A stretch of 64,000 bases of DNA from DATJOJ01 sp035507035. GTDB taxonomy: Bacteria > Acidobacteriota > Terriglobia > Terriglobales > Acidobacteriaceae. Below are positions 51,367-60,900 of this stretch, piece by piece. The notes below the pieces were generated by a model. That model was not told where the DNA came from and did not search any database. It worked only from the letters and a program-made list of their open reading frames with translations. The DNA lies in assembly GCA_035507035.1 (NCBI GenBank), contig DATJOJ010000042.1, positions 96,511-160,510 on the forward strand. Direction: 5' to 3'. The translations under genes were made by a program, and so were the position numbers. The stretch's first letter is position 1, and each line of letters opens with the position of its first letter.

Positions 51367-52623
51367 TCATTCGTAGCGCAAAGCATCCACCGGATCCAGC
51401 CGCGACGCCTTCATCGCGGGATACATCCCGAAGAACAACCCCACGCTCATCGAACCGCCCACCGCCATGATCACCGCCCACATCGGCACGGCAGAAGGCA
51501 GGCTCGGCAAAAGTTTATTGATTAGGAAACTAATCAAGCCCCCAAGCGAGACGCCGATGATCCCTCCGGCGCCGGTTAACGTAATCGCCTCCGTTAGGAA
51601 CTGGCGAATAATATCGCGTCGCCGGGCGCCAATCGCCTTTCGCACGCCAATCTCACGCGTCCGCTCTGTCACCGACATCAGCATGATGTTCATCACGCCC
51701 ACGCCACCGATGAGCAGTCCGATCGAACTGATCACTACGACAGCAATAGCGATTGCGCCGGTGATCTGCCGGAATTGCCGGGCAATCTCCTCAGAGGAGG
51801 AAATTGCAAAGTTGTTCGGCTTGTCGAGCGGCACAGCGCGCCGGCGTCGCATCATCCCAATAATTTCATCTTCCGCCTGAGCCTTTCTCCCCGGATATGC
51901 CTCGGCTCCAATAAAGTTCTCGTCGTCCTGCGGATTGTGCTTACGGTAGGCTCCGTAAGGGACGACTACCACCTTATCGGCCGATTCATCCCGGAAGAAC
52001 TGCCCCTTACGCTTTTCCAGCACGCCCACCACCTGATAAAACGCCCCGCCGACCTCGATCATTTTGCCCAGAGGATCCTGTTCGTGGAATAAACCCGTAG
52101 CCAAATCGTGGCCGATCACTGCGACATCCATGTTGTGCATGGCTTCCGCTTCGCTGAAAAAGCGGCCCTTTTCGGGGTTTGCATTGTAGACCCACTCATA
52201 CGAAGGGGTGGTACCGGTAAATTGAATTCCGTAAACTTCGTTGCCGTGATAGCGGGCCGGTATTACCGTCATCGGCTGGCCCGGTTGAATGCGCGGAGAA
52301 ACCTCGACGGTAACGTCTTTGACGTCGGCGCATTCATCCTTGATCGCCATCGCGTCGTCATAAGTCAGCGGCTTGCGGTTCCGCTCTTCCGGCGTCAGCC
52401 GTCCGCGAAACCCGAAGTCCCATCGAAAAACGAATAGCGTGTTCGTCCCGTATTGATCGAGGAAGCCGCGAATGTCCTCATCCAGCCCAACCATGATCGA
52501 CGCGACCGCCACGATCGCCATGATTCCGATGACCACGCCCAACACCGTCAGCAGCGACCGCATCTTGTGCTGCCGCAACGAGTCAAACGCCATGCGCGTG
52601 TTTTCGCTGAGTTGAAATTGCAT
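51367..52623 (-). CDS. MacB-type ABC transporter permease (second of pair)
   Basis: A 418-residue permease with an N-terminal helix (about 22-43, MRSLLTVLGVVIGIMAIVAVAS), a large periplasmic MacB_PCD domain (50-270) and three C-terminal helices of an FtsX domain. The block MSVTERTREIGVRKAIGARRRDIIRQFLTEA is the family hallmark. It exports substrates such as peptides, lipids or antibiotics with a partner ATPase. The ATPase is not in the window, and an outer-membrane channel or periplasmic adaptor is also absent. It lies eight bases after the other permease gene. Confidence 0.87.
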   Translation of the reverse strand: MQFQLSENTRMAFDSLRQHKMRSLLTVLGVVIGIMAIVAVASIMVGLDEDIRGFLDQYGTNTLFVFRWDFGFRGRLTPEERNRKPLTYDDAMAIKDECADVKDVTVEVSPRIQPGQPMTVIPARYHGNEVYGIQFTGTTPSYEWVYNANPEKGRFFSEAEAMHNMDVAVIGHDLATGLFHEQDPLGKMIEVGGAFYQVVGVLEKRKGQFFRDESADKVVVVPYGAYRKHNPQDDENFIGAEAYPGRKAQAEDEIIGMMRRRRAVPLDKPNNFAISSSEEIARQFRQITGAIAIAVVVISSIGLLIGGVGVMNIMLMSVTERTREIGVRKAIGARRRDIIRQFLTEAITLTGAGGIIGVSLGGLISFLINKLLPSLPSAVPMWAVIMAVGGSMSVGLFFGMYPAMKASRLDPVDALRYE

Positions 52624-52631
52624 GGAAACCT

Positions 52632-53951
52632 CTAAAGCTCCGCCCTCAACGCCTCAATCGGATCCAGCTTCGAAGCCCGGTTCGCCGGATACAGCCCGAA
52701 GAACAATCCCACCGCCGTTGAAACAACTAATGACAATATCACCGCGCCAATCGGCACCTGCGATGGCACCGGTGTCAGCACCTTCACCAAAGTTGATAAC
52801 AAGTAAGCGATCCCCACTCCCGCCGCGCCGCCCACCGCCGCCATTACCGCCGACTCCACCAGAAACTGCATCAAGATATCCTGCCGCCGCGCGCCCAGCG
52901 ATTTCCGCACGCCAATCTCTCGCGTACGTTCCGTCACGCTGGCCAGCATGACGTTCATAATCACTACCCCGCCGATCACCAGAAACACCGAAACCACACC
53001 CACCATCGTTGCCGCGATGGCGCCCGTCAGGTTGTGCCACAGATCCATGATGCTGTCCGACCCCAAAATTCCGAAGTTGTCCTCGGCATTCGGGTCCAGG
53101 TGCCGCCGCCCGCGCATCATGGTTCGAGCTTCATCTTTGGTCTGCTGCATCCATTCCGGCCCGCGCGCCTGAATATTAATGGCGAGGTCCTGGTTGTGTT
53201 CGCCATAGATTTTCAAAAACGTTCGCACCGGGATGTAAACAAAATCATCCTGCGATTGTCCAAATACCGATCCAATCGACTTGGCCACGCCCACCACTTC
53301 ATATTCTCGTCCGTCGATGTAAATCGTCTTGCCGATCGGGTCCACGCTGGGAAATAACTTGCTCGCAACCTCCTGGCCAATAAAGGTAACCGAGGTTCGG
53401 TCGTCATTGTCGGTCTCAGTAATGTAGCGCCCGCTCTGTGGCTCCTCCACATCCATGTCAGCGATGTTGGCCGTCACGCCGCGAACATTAATGTCATCCA
53501 GCGACTGCGTTCCCAAACGCACATTGCCATTGGTTCGCACTTCAAGGCCAACGGCCTTTGGAGTCTTCATGCCCGCGCGCAGCGCCTCATAATCGTCCCA
53601 TGTGATGTAGCGATTGCGCCGCATGGCTTTGAAGTAGTCCTGCTGATTGGTAATGATGGGAAAACGCAGAATCAGAAAAACATTCGAGCCAAGATTGGCC
53701 ACGCGGTTCTCAATATAGAGATTGGCACCGGTAATGATCGACACTACCAGGATTAGCACCGTGACCGACAGAGTCACTCCGAGTAAGGTCAGGGCCGAGC
53801 GCAGCTTATGGCCGCGAAGCGCGGCCAGCGCTTCCAGCGCCGGATCGCGAAAAGTCGTTCCATGTCGCCGCAGCTTCTCCTTCACCCGCGAGACGCGACC
53901 AGCCTGCAGGGAGGGTACAGATTGCATAACGGTGGAGTCGGCGCCGTCCAT
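52632..53951 (-). CDS. MacB-type ABC transporter permease (first of pair)
   Basis: A 439-residue paralogue of the next gene with the same layout: one N-terminal helix (SALTLLGVTLSVTVLILVVSIITG), a periplasmic domain and a C-terminal FtsX domain with ASVTERTREIGVRKSLGARRQDILMQFLVESA. ATG 53951 is preceded by AGGA at eight bases; an in-frame start at 54098 would add 49 residues without signal and is rejected. The two genes are co-transcribed and may form a heterodimer. Members without a fused ATPase normally work with a separate one. Confidence 0.85.
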   Translation of the reverse strand: MDGADSTVMQSVPSLQAGRVSRVKEKLRRHGTTFRDPALEALAALRGHKLRSALTLLGVTLSVTVLILVVSIITGANLYIENRVANLGSNVFLILRFPIITNQQDYFKAMRRNRYITWDDYEALRAGMKTPKAVGLEVRTNGNVRLGTQSLDDINVRGVTANIADMDVEEPQSGRYITETDNDDRTSVTFIGQEVASKLFPSVDPIGKTIYIDGREYEVVGVAKSIGSVFGQSQDDFVYIPVRTFLKIYGEHNQDLAINIQARGPEWMQQTKDEARTMMRGRRHLDPNAEDNFGILGSDSIMDLWHNLTGAIAATMVGVVSVFLVIGGVVIMNVMLASVTERTREIGVRKSLGARRQDILMQFLVESAVMAAVGGAAGVGIAYLLSTLVKVLTPVPSQVPIGAVILSLVVSTAVGLFFGLYPANRASKLDPIEALRAEL

Positions 53952-54182
53952 CACTGTGATCCTATACGAATTAGACGGGAAATAGGTTCCCAGGACACTG
54001 CCATTAGTGAACCCGATACATTGATAAACGCCAATAACGCACGAGAATGGGTCGAGAAGCCACTCGGACGGCATTCTCGGGTGACAATTCCTTGACAAAC
54101 GTGTTACCTGGGCATGACAAGTCCATTTGTCTTGTGCAGTATCATCCCGGCGCGGTAGAAAAGCGCTTTACGGAGGATCACG

Positions 54183-55433
54183 ATGAAAGTGCCCTTCTCG
54201 GACGCCATAGTCGCAGTAGTTGTCGCATTGGCGCTGGCGACAAGCGTAAGCCCGTCGGCTCAGGCGCAGAGTTTTACGGTGCTCTATACATTTCCGCGCA
54301 GTGGTTCGAGCGGCGCCAATCCGGACGGCACTCTGGCGATGGATAGCACCGGGAACCTCTACGGAACCACCTACTTTGGGGGAGAGTACACCAACGGCGC
54401 GATCTTCAAATTGGATCCGTCTGGCAAAGAAACCGTGCTCTTCAGTGGGGGCGCTGCCGGCAACTCCTACGGCGCCTATCCTGTGTACGGAGTCATTCTG
54501 GACAAAGCGGGAAACATTTTTGGCCTCTTGCAGGCGAGCGCAGAGGGTGGCGGAGAGATCGTCGGGCGCGTAGCAGGCAAGGGAAAAATTCTCTACGATT
54601 TCGGGACCTGCCTCAACAACTGTTATGTACCAAGCCTTCCTAATGGGGGCTTGTTGCAAGATTCCTCCGGCAACCTCTACGGGGTTACGTATTTCGGCGG
54701 CGTCAAAGGTCAGGGCATGGTATGTGAAATGCGCGGCTGCGGTACCGTCTACAAGTTCGACACCGCCGGAGATTTTCATGTGCTGTATGCCTTTTCGGGA
54801 GGGGCGGATGGCGCCTATCCGTACGGATCACTCATTCAAGACACGGCGGGAAATCTTTATGGAGCGGCGCTAAGCGGAGGGGATCTGACTTGCCCACAGG
54901 GTTTGGGTGTAAACGGGTGCGGAACCGTCTTCAAGCTGGCGCCCAACGGAACTTTCACGGTGCTACATACCTTCACCGGGGGAGCGGACGGAGCCAGCCC
55001 CGTCGGTGCCCTGGTTGCCGATAGCGCGGGTAACCTTTACGGCGCGGCTCAAGTGGGCGGCGGTAGCGCCAACTGCCAAGATGGTTGCGGAACTTTGTTC
55101 AAGATCGCCGCGAATGGCAAGTTTAGTGTTCTTTATACGTTTACCGATAGCGTCGACAGTTCGGAGCCGAATGGGAATCTGGTTCTGGATCCTGAGGAGA
55201 ACCTCTACGGAGACGCGCAAGGTGATTTTGGGAACGATGCTCCCTACGGATCGGTATTCGAACTCAGCGCGGCGGGCAAATTCACTGTGCTGCACATTTT
55301 GAATGGGAGTACCGATGGCGCTGATCCAGCGTTTGGGCTAATCCGAGACTCCGCCGGTAACCTCTATGGAACTGCCTACCAGGGCTACGGCGTCAATGAC
55401 CGCAATGGTACCGTGTTCAAGGTCACACCGTAG
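54183..55433 (+). CDS. Secreted GloVer-repeat (TIGR03803-type) protein, second copy
   Basis: A 416-residue exported protein with a signal peptide ending near residue 29 (ATSVSPSAQAQ). About seven or eight repeats occur with FTVLYTF, DSTGNLYGTTYFGG and GTVFKLAPNG elements, the same family as the product of 26881-28083. The repeats are more regular here, and the last one ends in GTVFKVTP. The role of the family is unknown; the fold is probably a beta-propeller. A GGAGG site precedes ATG 54183, and TTGACA at 54092 may be part of the promoter. It stands alone. Confidence 0.83.
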   Translation: MKVPFSDAIVAVVVALALATSVSPSAQAQSFTVLYTFPRSGSSGANPDGTLAMDSTGNLYGTTYFGGEYTNGAIFKLDPSGKETVLFSGGAAGNSYGAYPVYGVILDKAGNIFGLLQASAEGGGEIVGRVAGKGKILYDFGTCLNNCYVPSLPNGGLLQDSSGNLYGVTYFGGVKGQGMVCEMRGCGTVYKFDTAGDFHVLYAFSGGADGAYPYGSLIQDTAGNLYGAALSGGDLTCPQGLGVNGCGTVFKLAPNGTFTVLHTFTGGADGASPVGALVADSAGNLYGAAQVGGGSANCQDGCGTLFKIAANGKFSVLYTFTDSVDSSEPNGNLVLDPEENLYGDAQGDFGNDAPYGSVFELSAAGKFTVLHILNGSTDGADPAFGLIRDSAGNLYGTAYQGYGVNDRNGTVFKVTP

Positions 55434-55523
55434 ACCATCGGGGTTGGAACCGACAGCGAGAGCCCCGTTTACGGAGTTGACGGGCGCGCACCCTCCGGAG
55501 TAGTTGCGCCCACGTCGGTGGGC

Positions 55524-55961
55524 TTAGTCCTGATTCCGGTACTCCTCCGGCACATCGTCCTCGGGAACCTCGTGAGTGTGCACTTCCCGCTCGTCCTCAT
55601 CGTCGGCATGTTCAACGCCCGCGACGGCATCCGCCTCAAAAGCGTTGCCTTCTTCCACCAACTCGTCAACGCTCTCCGAATCGGCCCTCTCCGCGTCGCT
55701 CAACCCCTGCAAGTCTCCAGAAAGCTCGCCCGACCGCGATTCCAGAGTCTCCCGATCGCGTGCCGCCTCCCGCAGCCCTCGACTCTGCCTTGGACGCGCC
55801 CCCGCAGCCCTTCGACTCTTCTTGCGCGAATCCGCTGTGGTCTTCTTCGCACTGAGTTTCTTCGCAGCTTTTTTCTTCGGCGCAGGTTTCCGGACCGCCG
55901 CTTTTTTCTTGGAGGCTGGTTTGGACTTCGTCGATTTTTTACTTTTTTTCTTGGTAGCCAT
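55524..55961 (-). CDS. Two-part charge protein: Lys-rich N-terminus, acidic C-terminus
   Basis: A 145-residue low-complexity protein. Residues 1-50 consist mainly of Lys, Ala, Ser and Pro (KKKSKKSTKSKPASKKK), resembling histone H1 tails. Residues about 75-145 are acidic (SDAERADSESVDELVEEG, ADDEDEREVHTHEVPEDD). The conserved C-terminal half suggests a genuine protein rather than an artefact. It probably binds DNA or RNA through its N-terminus. It lies between convergent-oriented genes with its own start, and no family name can be given. Confidence 0.65.
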   Translation of the reverse strand: MATKKKSKKSTKSKPASKKKAAVRKPAPKKKAAKKLSAKKTTADSRKKSRRAAGARPRQSRGLREAARDRETLESRSGELSGDLQGLSDAERADSESVDELVEEGNAFEADAVAGVEHADDEDEREVHTHEVPEDDVPEEYRNQD

Positions 55962-56003
55962 TTCCGCAGTCTAGCACTGCCGAAGCAGGAGACCCAACTC
56001 GAT

Positions 56004-56606
56004 CTAATCCTGCTCTCCTAAAGTTTGAACAAAGGACTTGCCGTACGGATAGAACAGATCCTTGCGGCCCTGTTGCCAAGCGGTCTTGAGTTCAGGTTTT
56101 GTGATATCCCAATCCGGGCGGCATTTCATGAGCACTGCGCGGAGATCCTGCCGGAGATCCTCCATTGTGGGTCGTCCAAAAAACCAATAGCCATTGTAGA
56201 TCTTATAGACAACTAGCCCCGGCTCGAGCACGATCACATGAGGGATCATGGGATTGTGCAGCGGATCGGTATACTCGGCTATGTCCAGGTCTTTTTGCAC
56301 GCTACGACCCGCATCGGAAAGGAACGGCCAGTGCGCCCCTACTCCAGTGCGATATTCGCTCGTCTCGGTGATATTGTCGGTGCTAATCGTGACCAGCCGG
56401 CAGTAAGCAACCTCCAACTCACGGTACAGTTGAACGAGTAGCTCCGCCTGCCGGCGGTCCTTGGGGCAAAAACCTCCGCGACTGAGAACAAGAACCATGG
56501 GGTGCGGCCCCTGTAGCTCCGAAAGCTTCCGTCGCGCCGCCGTGTGGTCGGTAAGCTCATAGTCCGGAAAAACCGCTCCTGGAACCATGTCAGATCGCAT
56601 AGGCAT
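56004..56606 (-). CDS. Peroxiredoxin/AhpC-TSA-like redoxin
   Basis: A 200-residue thioredoxin-fold protein. The likely peroxidatic cysteine is C47 in LSRGGFCPKD, where the usual PxxxTxxC is only partly kept. Later motifs are FLSDAGRSVQKDL, PHVIVLEPGLVVYKIYNGYWFFGRPT, as in AhpC/TSA relatives of the bacterioferritin comigratory type. One other cysteine (in EVAYCRL) could be a resolving residue. It lies upstream of nothing related, on the same strand as and just after the alcohol dehydrogenase gene. The start ATG at 56606 could instead be M3 or M7. Confidence 0.72.
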   Translation of the reverse strand: MPMRSDMVPGAVFPDYELTDHTAARRKLSELQGPHPMVLVLSRGGFCPKDRRQAELLVQLYRELEVAYCRLVTISTDNITETSEYRTGVGAHWPFLSDAGRSVQKDLDIAEYTDPLHNPMIPHVIVLEPGLVVYKIYNGYWFFGRPTMEDLRQDLRAVLMKCRPDWDITKPELKTAWQQGRKDLFYPYGKSFVQTLGEQD

Positions 56607-56633
56607 TTACCGTCGAGCGTTCTGCGCACAGTC

Positions 56634-57680
56634 TTACATCGTCAGAACCACCCTGAACTGGGCATTCCCGCTCATCATGCGCGCATACGCCTCGGCCGCC
56701 TTCTCTAGCGGGAAGGTTTCAATCATCGGTCGCACGCCCGTCAACTCCGAGAAGCGCAGCGTGTCCTCCGAATCTGTCGGTATTCCCGACCACCATCCTT
56801 GAATCGTTTTGCCTCCGGCAATGAGTTGTAACGGCGTGACTTCGATCGGATCAAAGGATGCGCCCACGACCAGCATTTTGCCGTTCGGCCCAAGACCATC
56901 AATCAACTCCGACATCGCCTTGGAATTCGGTGCCGTCGCCATGATCACCTTCGCCCCTCCCAGCTTCTGCAATTCCTGGGCAGCATTGGTAGCTTTGCTG
57001 TCGATGTACACGTGCGCTCCAAGCTTCTTCGCGAGGGCGCCGTTCTCCGGCCCACGCCCGATGGCTGCGACCTTGTATCCAAACTTGTTGGCAAATTGAA
57101 CCCCGAGGTGTCCGAGGCCTCCGATCCCCTGCACTGCAACCAGATCGCCCGGCAATGCGCCGCTATGCCGAAGCGCATTGTATGTAGTGATGCCAGCGCA
57201 GAGCAGAGGCGCTGCCTCTGCGTCGCTGAGCGAATCTGGAATCGACACCAATGCTTCCACCGGCGCCAACATATATTGCTGATATCCGCCGTCATAACTG
57301 ATGCCGGCAACTTTCACATTCTGGCAGTTGGCGAAATCTCCGCGGCGGCACCGGTCACACGTGTTGTCCTGGCCGCCATGCCAACCGACGCCCACCCGCT
57401 GGCCTTGCTTCCAAGCGGTCACACGCTCGCCCACCATATCGATGATGCCCGCTACCTCGTGGCCGGGAATGCGCGGATACTGAATTCCAGGCCACCCTCC
57501 CTCCTTGGTAAGCACATCGCTGTGGCAGACGCCGCATGCCTGCACTTTAATCCGCACTTCTCCCGCGCCGGGCGTTGGAATCCTTCGCTCCACGATCTCA
57601 AAGTCTCCTCCCGCCTTAGAAATCTGCGCCACTTTCATGGGCGCTGCCTCCGGTTTTGGTGTAACTCTCAGTGTTGCCAT
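56634..57680 (-). CDS. Zinc-dependent alcohol dehydrogenase
   Basis: A 348-residue medium-chain dehydrogenase. The catalytic zinc ligands are C52 (GVCHSDV) and H74 (PGHEVAG). The structural zinc site has only three cysteines (C108, C111, C119 in DNTCDRCRRGDFANC); the first of the usual four is replaced by Asp (D105), which could still bind metal. The cofactor site is GIGGLGHLGVQFA. AGGAGG precedes ATG 57680. Substrates are probably primary alcohols or aldehydes. It starts 28 bases upstream of the redoxin gene, so the two may form an operon for aldehyde or peroxide stress. Confidence 0.88.
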   Translation of the reverse strand: MATLRVTPKPEAAPMKVAQISKAGGDFEIVERRIPTPGAGEVRIKVQACGVCHSDVLTKEGGWPGIQYPRIPGHEVAGIIDMVGERVTAWKQGQRVGVGWHGGQDNTCDRCRRGDFANCQNVKVAGISYDGGYQQYMLAPVEALVSIPDSLSDAEAAPLLCAGITTYNALRHSGALPGDLVAVQGIGGLGHLGVQFANKFGYKVAAIGRGPENGALAKKLGAHVYIDSKATNAAQELQKLGGAKVIMATAPNSKAMSELIDGLGPNGKMLVVGASFDPIEVTPLQLIAGGKTIQGWWSGIPTDSEDTLRFSELTGVRPMIETFPLEKAAEAYARMMSGNAQFRVVLTM

Positions 57681-57883
57681 AAGTCCTCCTAGAAATTAAT
57701 CCGCGAACTGAGTATGCGTTGATTGTCGGAGAAGATCTCCTGCCCGATCCCCACCTTGACCTCTCTGACAGATTTATCTACGAACCTAGTGATGCGGAGC
57801 CCGGCCAGATGGGTTCACAAGACTGACTGGAAAAGGAAAGAAAACGTTTAGTGATTGGAATTGAATATCTGCTCGAAAGTACA

Positions 57884-57909
57884 AAGGCGGCCTCTTGCGA
57901 GGCCGCCTT
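57884..57909 (-). terminator. Hairpin after the TonB-dependent receptor gene
   Basis: Perfect eleven-base arms AAGGCGGCCTC and GAGGCCGCCTT around TTGC, starting 24 bases after the receptor stop (minus strand). The following U-tract is short. Confidence 0.7.
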
Positions 57910-57932
57910 CAGGTTGCAGCTCAGTAACCTGG

Positions 57933-60900
57933 TTAGAATGTCAACCGGGCGTGGAGCTGAATTTCCCGTCCAGAAACCGCCGATCCCACAAACGCGCCGT
58001 ACGGACTGGTCGGGGGAACCACGGTTTGCTGGATTTGTCCGAACTGTCCGCTGGCGATGTCCGGAACGGGGTTCGAGAAATTCGCATGATTAAATACGTT
58101 GAAGAAGTTGGCTCCCAATCCGAAGTTGAACCGCTCGGTGAGCGGGATATTCTTCAGGATGGAAAAGTCGGAGTTGAAGTACGGCGCTCCACGGAACGTG
58201 TTGCGCTGGGTGTTGCCGAAGCCACCGGCGGTTGCCGGATCACTGAACTGACTTGCGCTTAGACACTGGAAATATGTGCCGTCAGCATTCGTCGGTGAGT
58301 TGCAACCTGAGTTCGTTGCTCCCCCAAGGAAGGTCGCCATGGGATAGAGAACCGAGGTGGTATTGGGGAGGAAGCCCTGCGCCCCGGAGTCATAGACGGT
58401 ATAGGGATATCCGGTCCGGTAGAAGAACGTTCCGGACACTGACCATCCCGATACCAACTTGTTCAGCATACCATTTGCCTTAAACGGCAGCTCCCAAACG
58501 TAGTTCGCGGTGATGTTATGGCGAACGTCGTAATCGGCGTTGCCATAGTTCAGGCACCGCAAACAGAATGGGTTGAACTGAATGTCCAAGCTGTCATTTC
58601 CGCTATAAGGCAGGATGCCTCCGTTCGAGATCATATCCTGACTGTGAGACCAGGTGTAGTTGAAGCTGCCAGTGAATCCCAAGGTAAAGCGCCGGGTCAC
58701 CGTAGCTGTTAAGCCGTCGTAGTTTGATACGCCCTGATTGTTGAGCTGGGTAATGTTGGCGAAGCCACCCAACGGCGCCCTCAGAAAGCCGCAGCCGGAG
58801 GCAAGGCAACCTGGCGAACCCAAAGTTGGGTCGGTCAGGTTGGCGACGGGCAGTCCGCCAAAGGAGGGTGCGCCGGCGCCACCAGAGTAGGAATTCATCC
58901 ACGGGTTGAGAATGAATTCATCGTATCCGTGGTTGCCGACGTAGTTCAAAACGAACGACGTCTTGCTGCCAATGGCCTGCTGGATTTCGAAGTTCCATTC
59001 CAGATACTTCGGGTTCTTCAGGGTTGACGTTACGGAGTTGAAGTTAGGAGGATGGCAGCCCACGGGTCGCGCTGCGTTCGCACCGAATGAATCCGGGCTT
59101 CCCGTCGCGAAGGCCGAGGTAAACAGCGTGTTGCAGAGCGTGACCGTCGACTCCGCGCTGCCCGCTTCTCCGGTGGCGAATGGCAAGCTGCCTGCGCCTC
59201 CGTTGAAGGGTGGCAACACCAGGGCGAAGGAGTTGGAGGTAAGCGGGTTCCGATTGAACCGGTCCGCCAACGTGCCTGGGTACAAGTCGGAAAATAGACC
59301 GATACCACCGCGGACTACGGTGTTCTGCTTGTGCAGCGGGCTCCACGCGAAACCGAAACGGGGCTGGAACACTACTTTTTCCAGGTTCGGAACCATATTG
59401 TTCTGGCCGGTCATCACGTACTGGTTCCAAGGAGTGCTGTTGTTGTGGGGAATGCCGTTAAAGTCGCCCCCCACGAAGTTGGTAAAGCAGTTGGTTCCGC
59501 AGGTCATGTTGGTGTTGCGGTCGGCTCGCAGGGTCAAAGTGAGTTTCAGGGCCGAGTTCACCCGGTACTCATCCTGGAAATACAAGCCAAAGCTCGAGAT
59601 GGCGACAGGCTGCTCCAGTTTCTGCGGAAAGCGCTGCGATATCTCGAAAAGTTGACCAGCATCCTGGATGGTCTGCGAAACATCAATGGCTTCCGGTGTG
59701 GTCAAAACGCCATAGATACCATCAGTAATATCGTTGCGCCGAAAGTTGACGCCCATTTTCAGAGCGTGCGAACCCTTCAGAATAGACAGGTCATCGATGA
59801 ACATGTATTGGCTTACGTTGCGTCCCTGTGGCCAGTCGTAACCGGCACCGCCAAGGTTCGAAAAAGCGGACGTGTCCGCGTCAATCAACACATAGGGAAA
59901 TGCCGCGGTTGCCGCCGCCTGATTGGGATTCACGAAAAACGCGCTGTAGTAAAGCCCCGAAGCGACAAACTGGTTCAGCACCGTCGGGCTAAAAGTGTGC
60001 GTCCAGTTCAACTCGCCTTCGTCCTGCGGCTGGTTGCTGGTGGCATTGAACAGACTCGGGCTGACAATGTCGGTGTAGGTTGGTTGCAGACCACGGTCGA
60101 AACGCACACGACCGAATAACTTGTCGTTATTGGACAAGTTGTAGTCCAGACGGCCAGCAAGAATCCACTCATGGCTCTGCTGTCCCACGGTAGAACGGAA
60201 GAAATTCGCACAGGGTGTGCCGCCGCCCATGTTGGGTAAGCCATAAGCTGGGTTAGCTCCAGTGCCGCCAAACTTGGCGAGAGCGGGATACAGATTGCCA
60301 CCTACGTTCAAATCGCCGCAGCCCAAGTTGCCAGTTGCGTCGATGCTGTTGTTCACCGGCTGGGCCCGATTGAGGCCCGGAGCCGTCTGGTAGAGGTTGA
60401 AATAATTCTGGTAGAAGGCTTGAGAGACTCCGGTGACCGGGGCCGTCCCGAAAGCCCCGCCGGCGATGACGGAATCGGCAATAATGTTACTCGCCACTGC
60501 TGCGCCGTACGCAGGTGTGGGAATAATCGCCAAGTTGCTCGTCGAGAGGACATAGCGCAACCCCTCGGTGTCGATGAAGAAGAAGGCCTTGTCCTTCTTG
60601 ATCGGTCCACCGATGGAAGCCGCCCATTGGTTGTTGACTTCTTCCGGTAGTGGGGTATTGGTGTGGTTGTTGAACCAGTCATTGCCGTTCATACCGGCAG
60701 AGTTGTACCAGTACATGGCATTGCCGTGCCAATCGTTGGTGCCCGACTTGGTCGCATAGTCGACCTGGGCACCAGCTTGGCGTCCATACTGCCCGGTGTA
60801 CCCGTTGCTAACCACCGCGGTCTCGGAGACTTCATTCTTACCGAGCAGCAGGTTCGTTGCACCCGAGTTGTTCAGGTTCAGGTAGGGATCGTTTTCGTCG

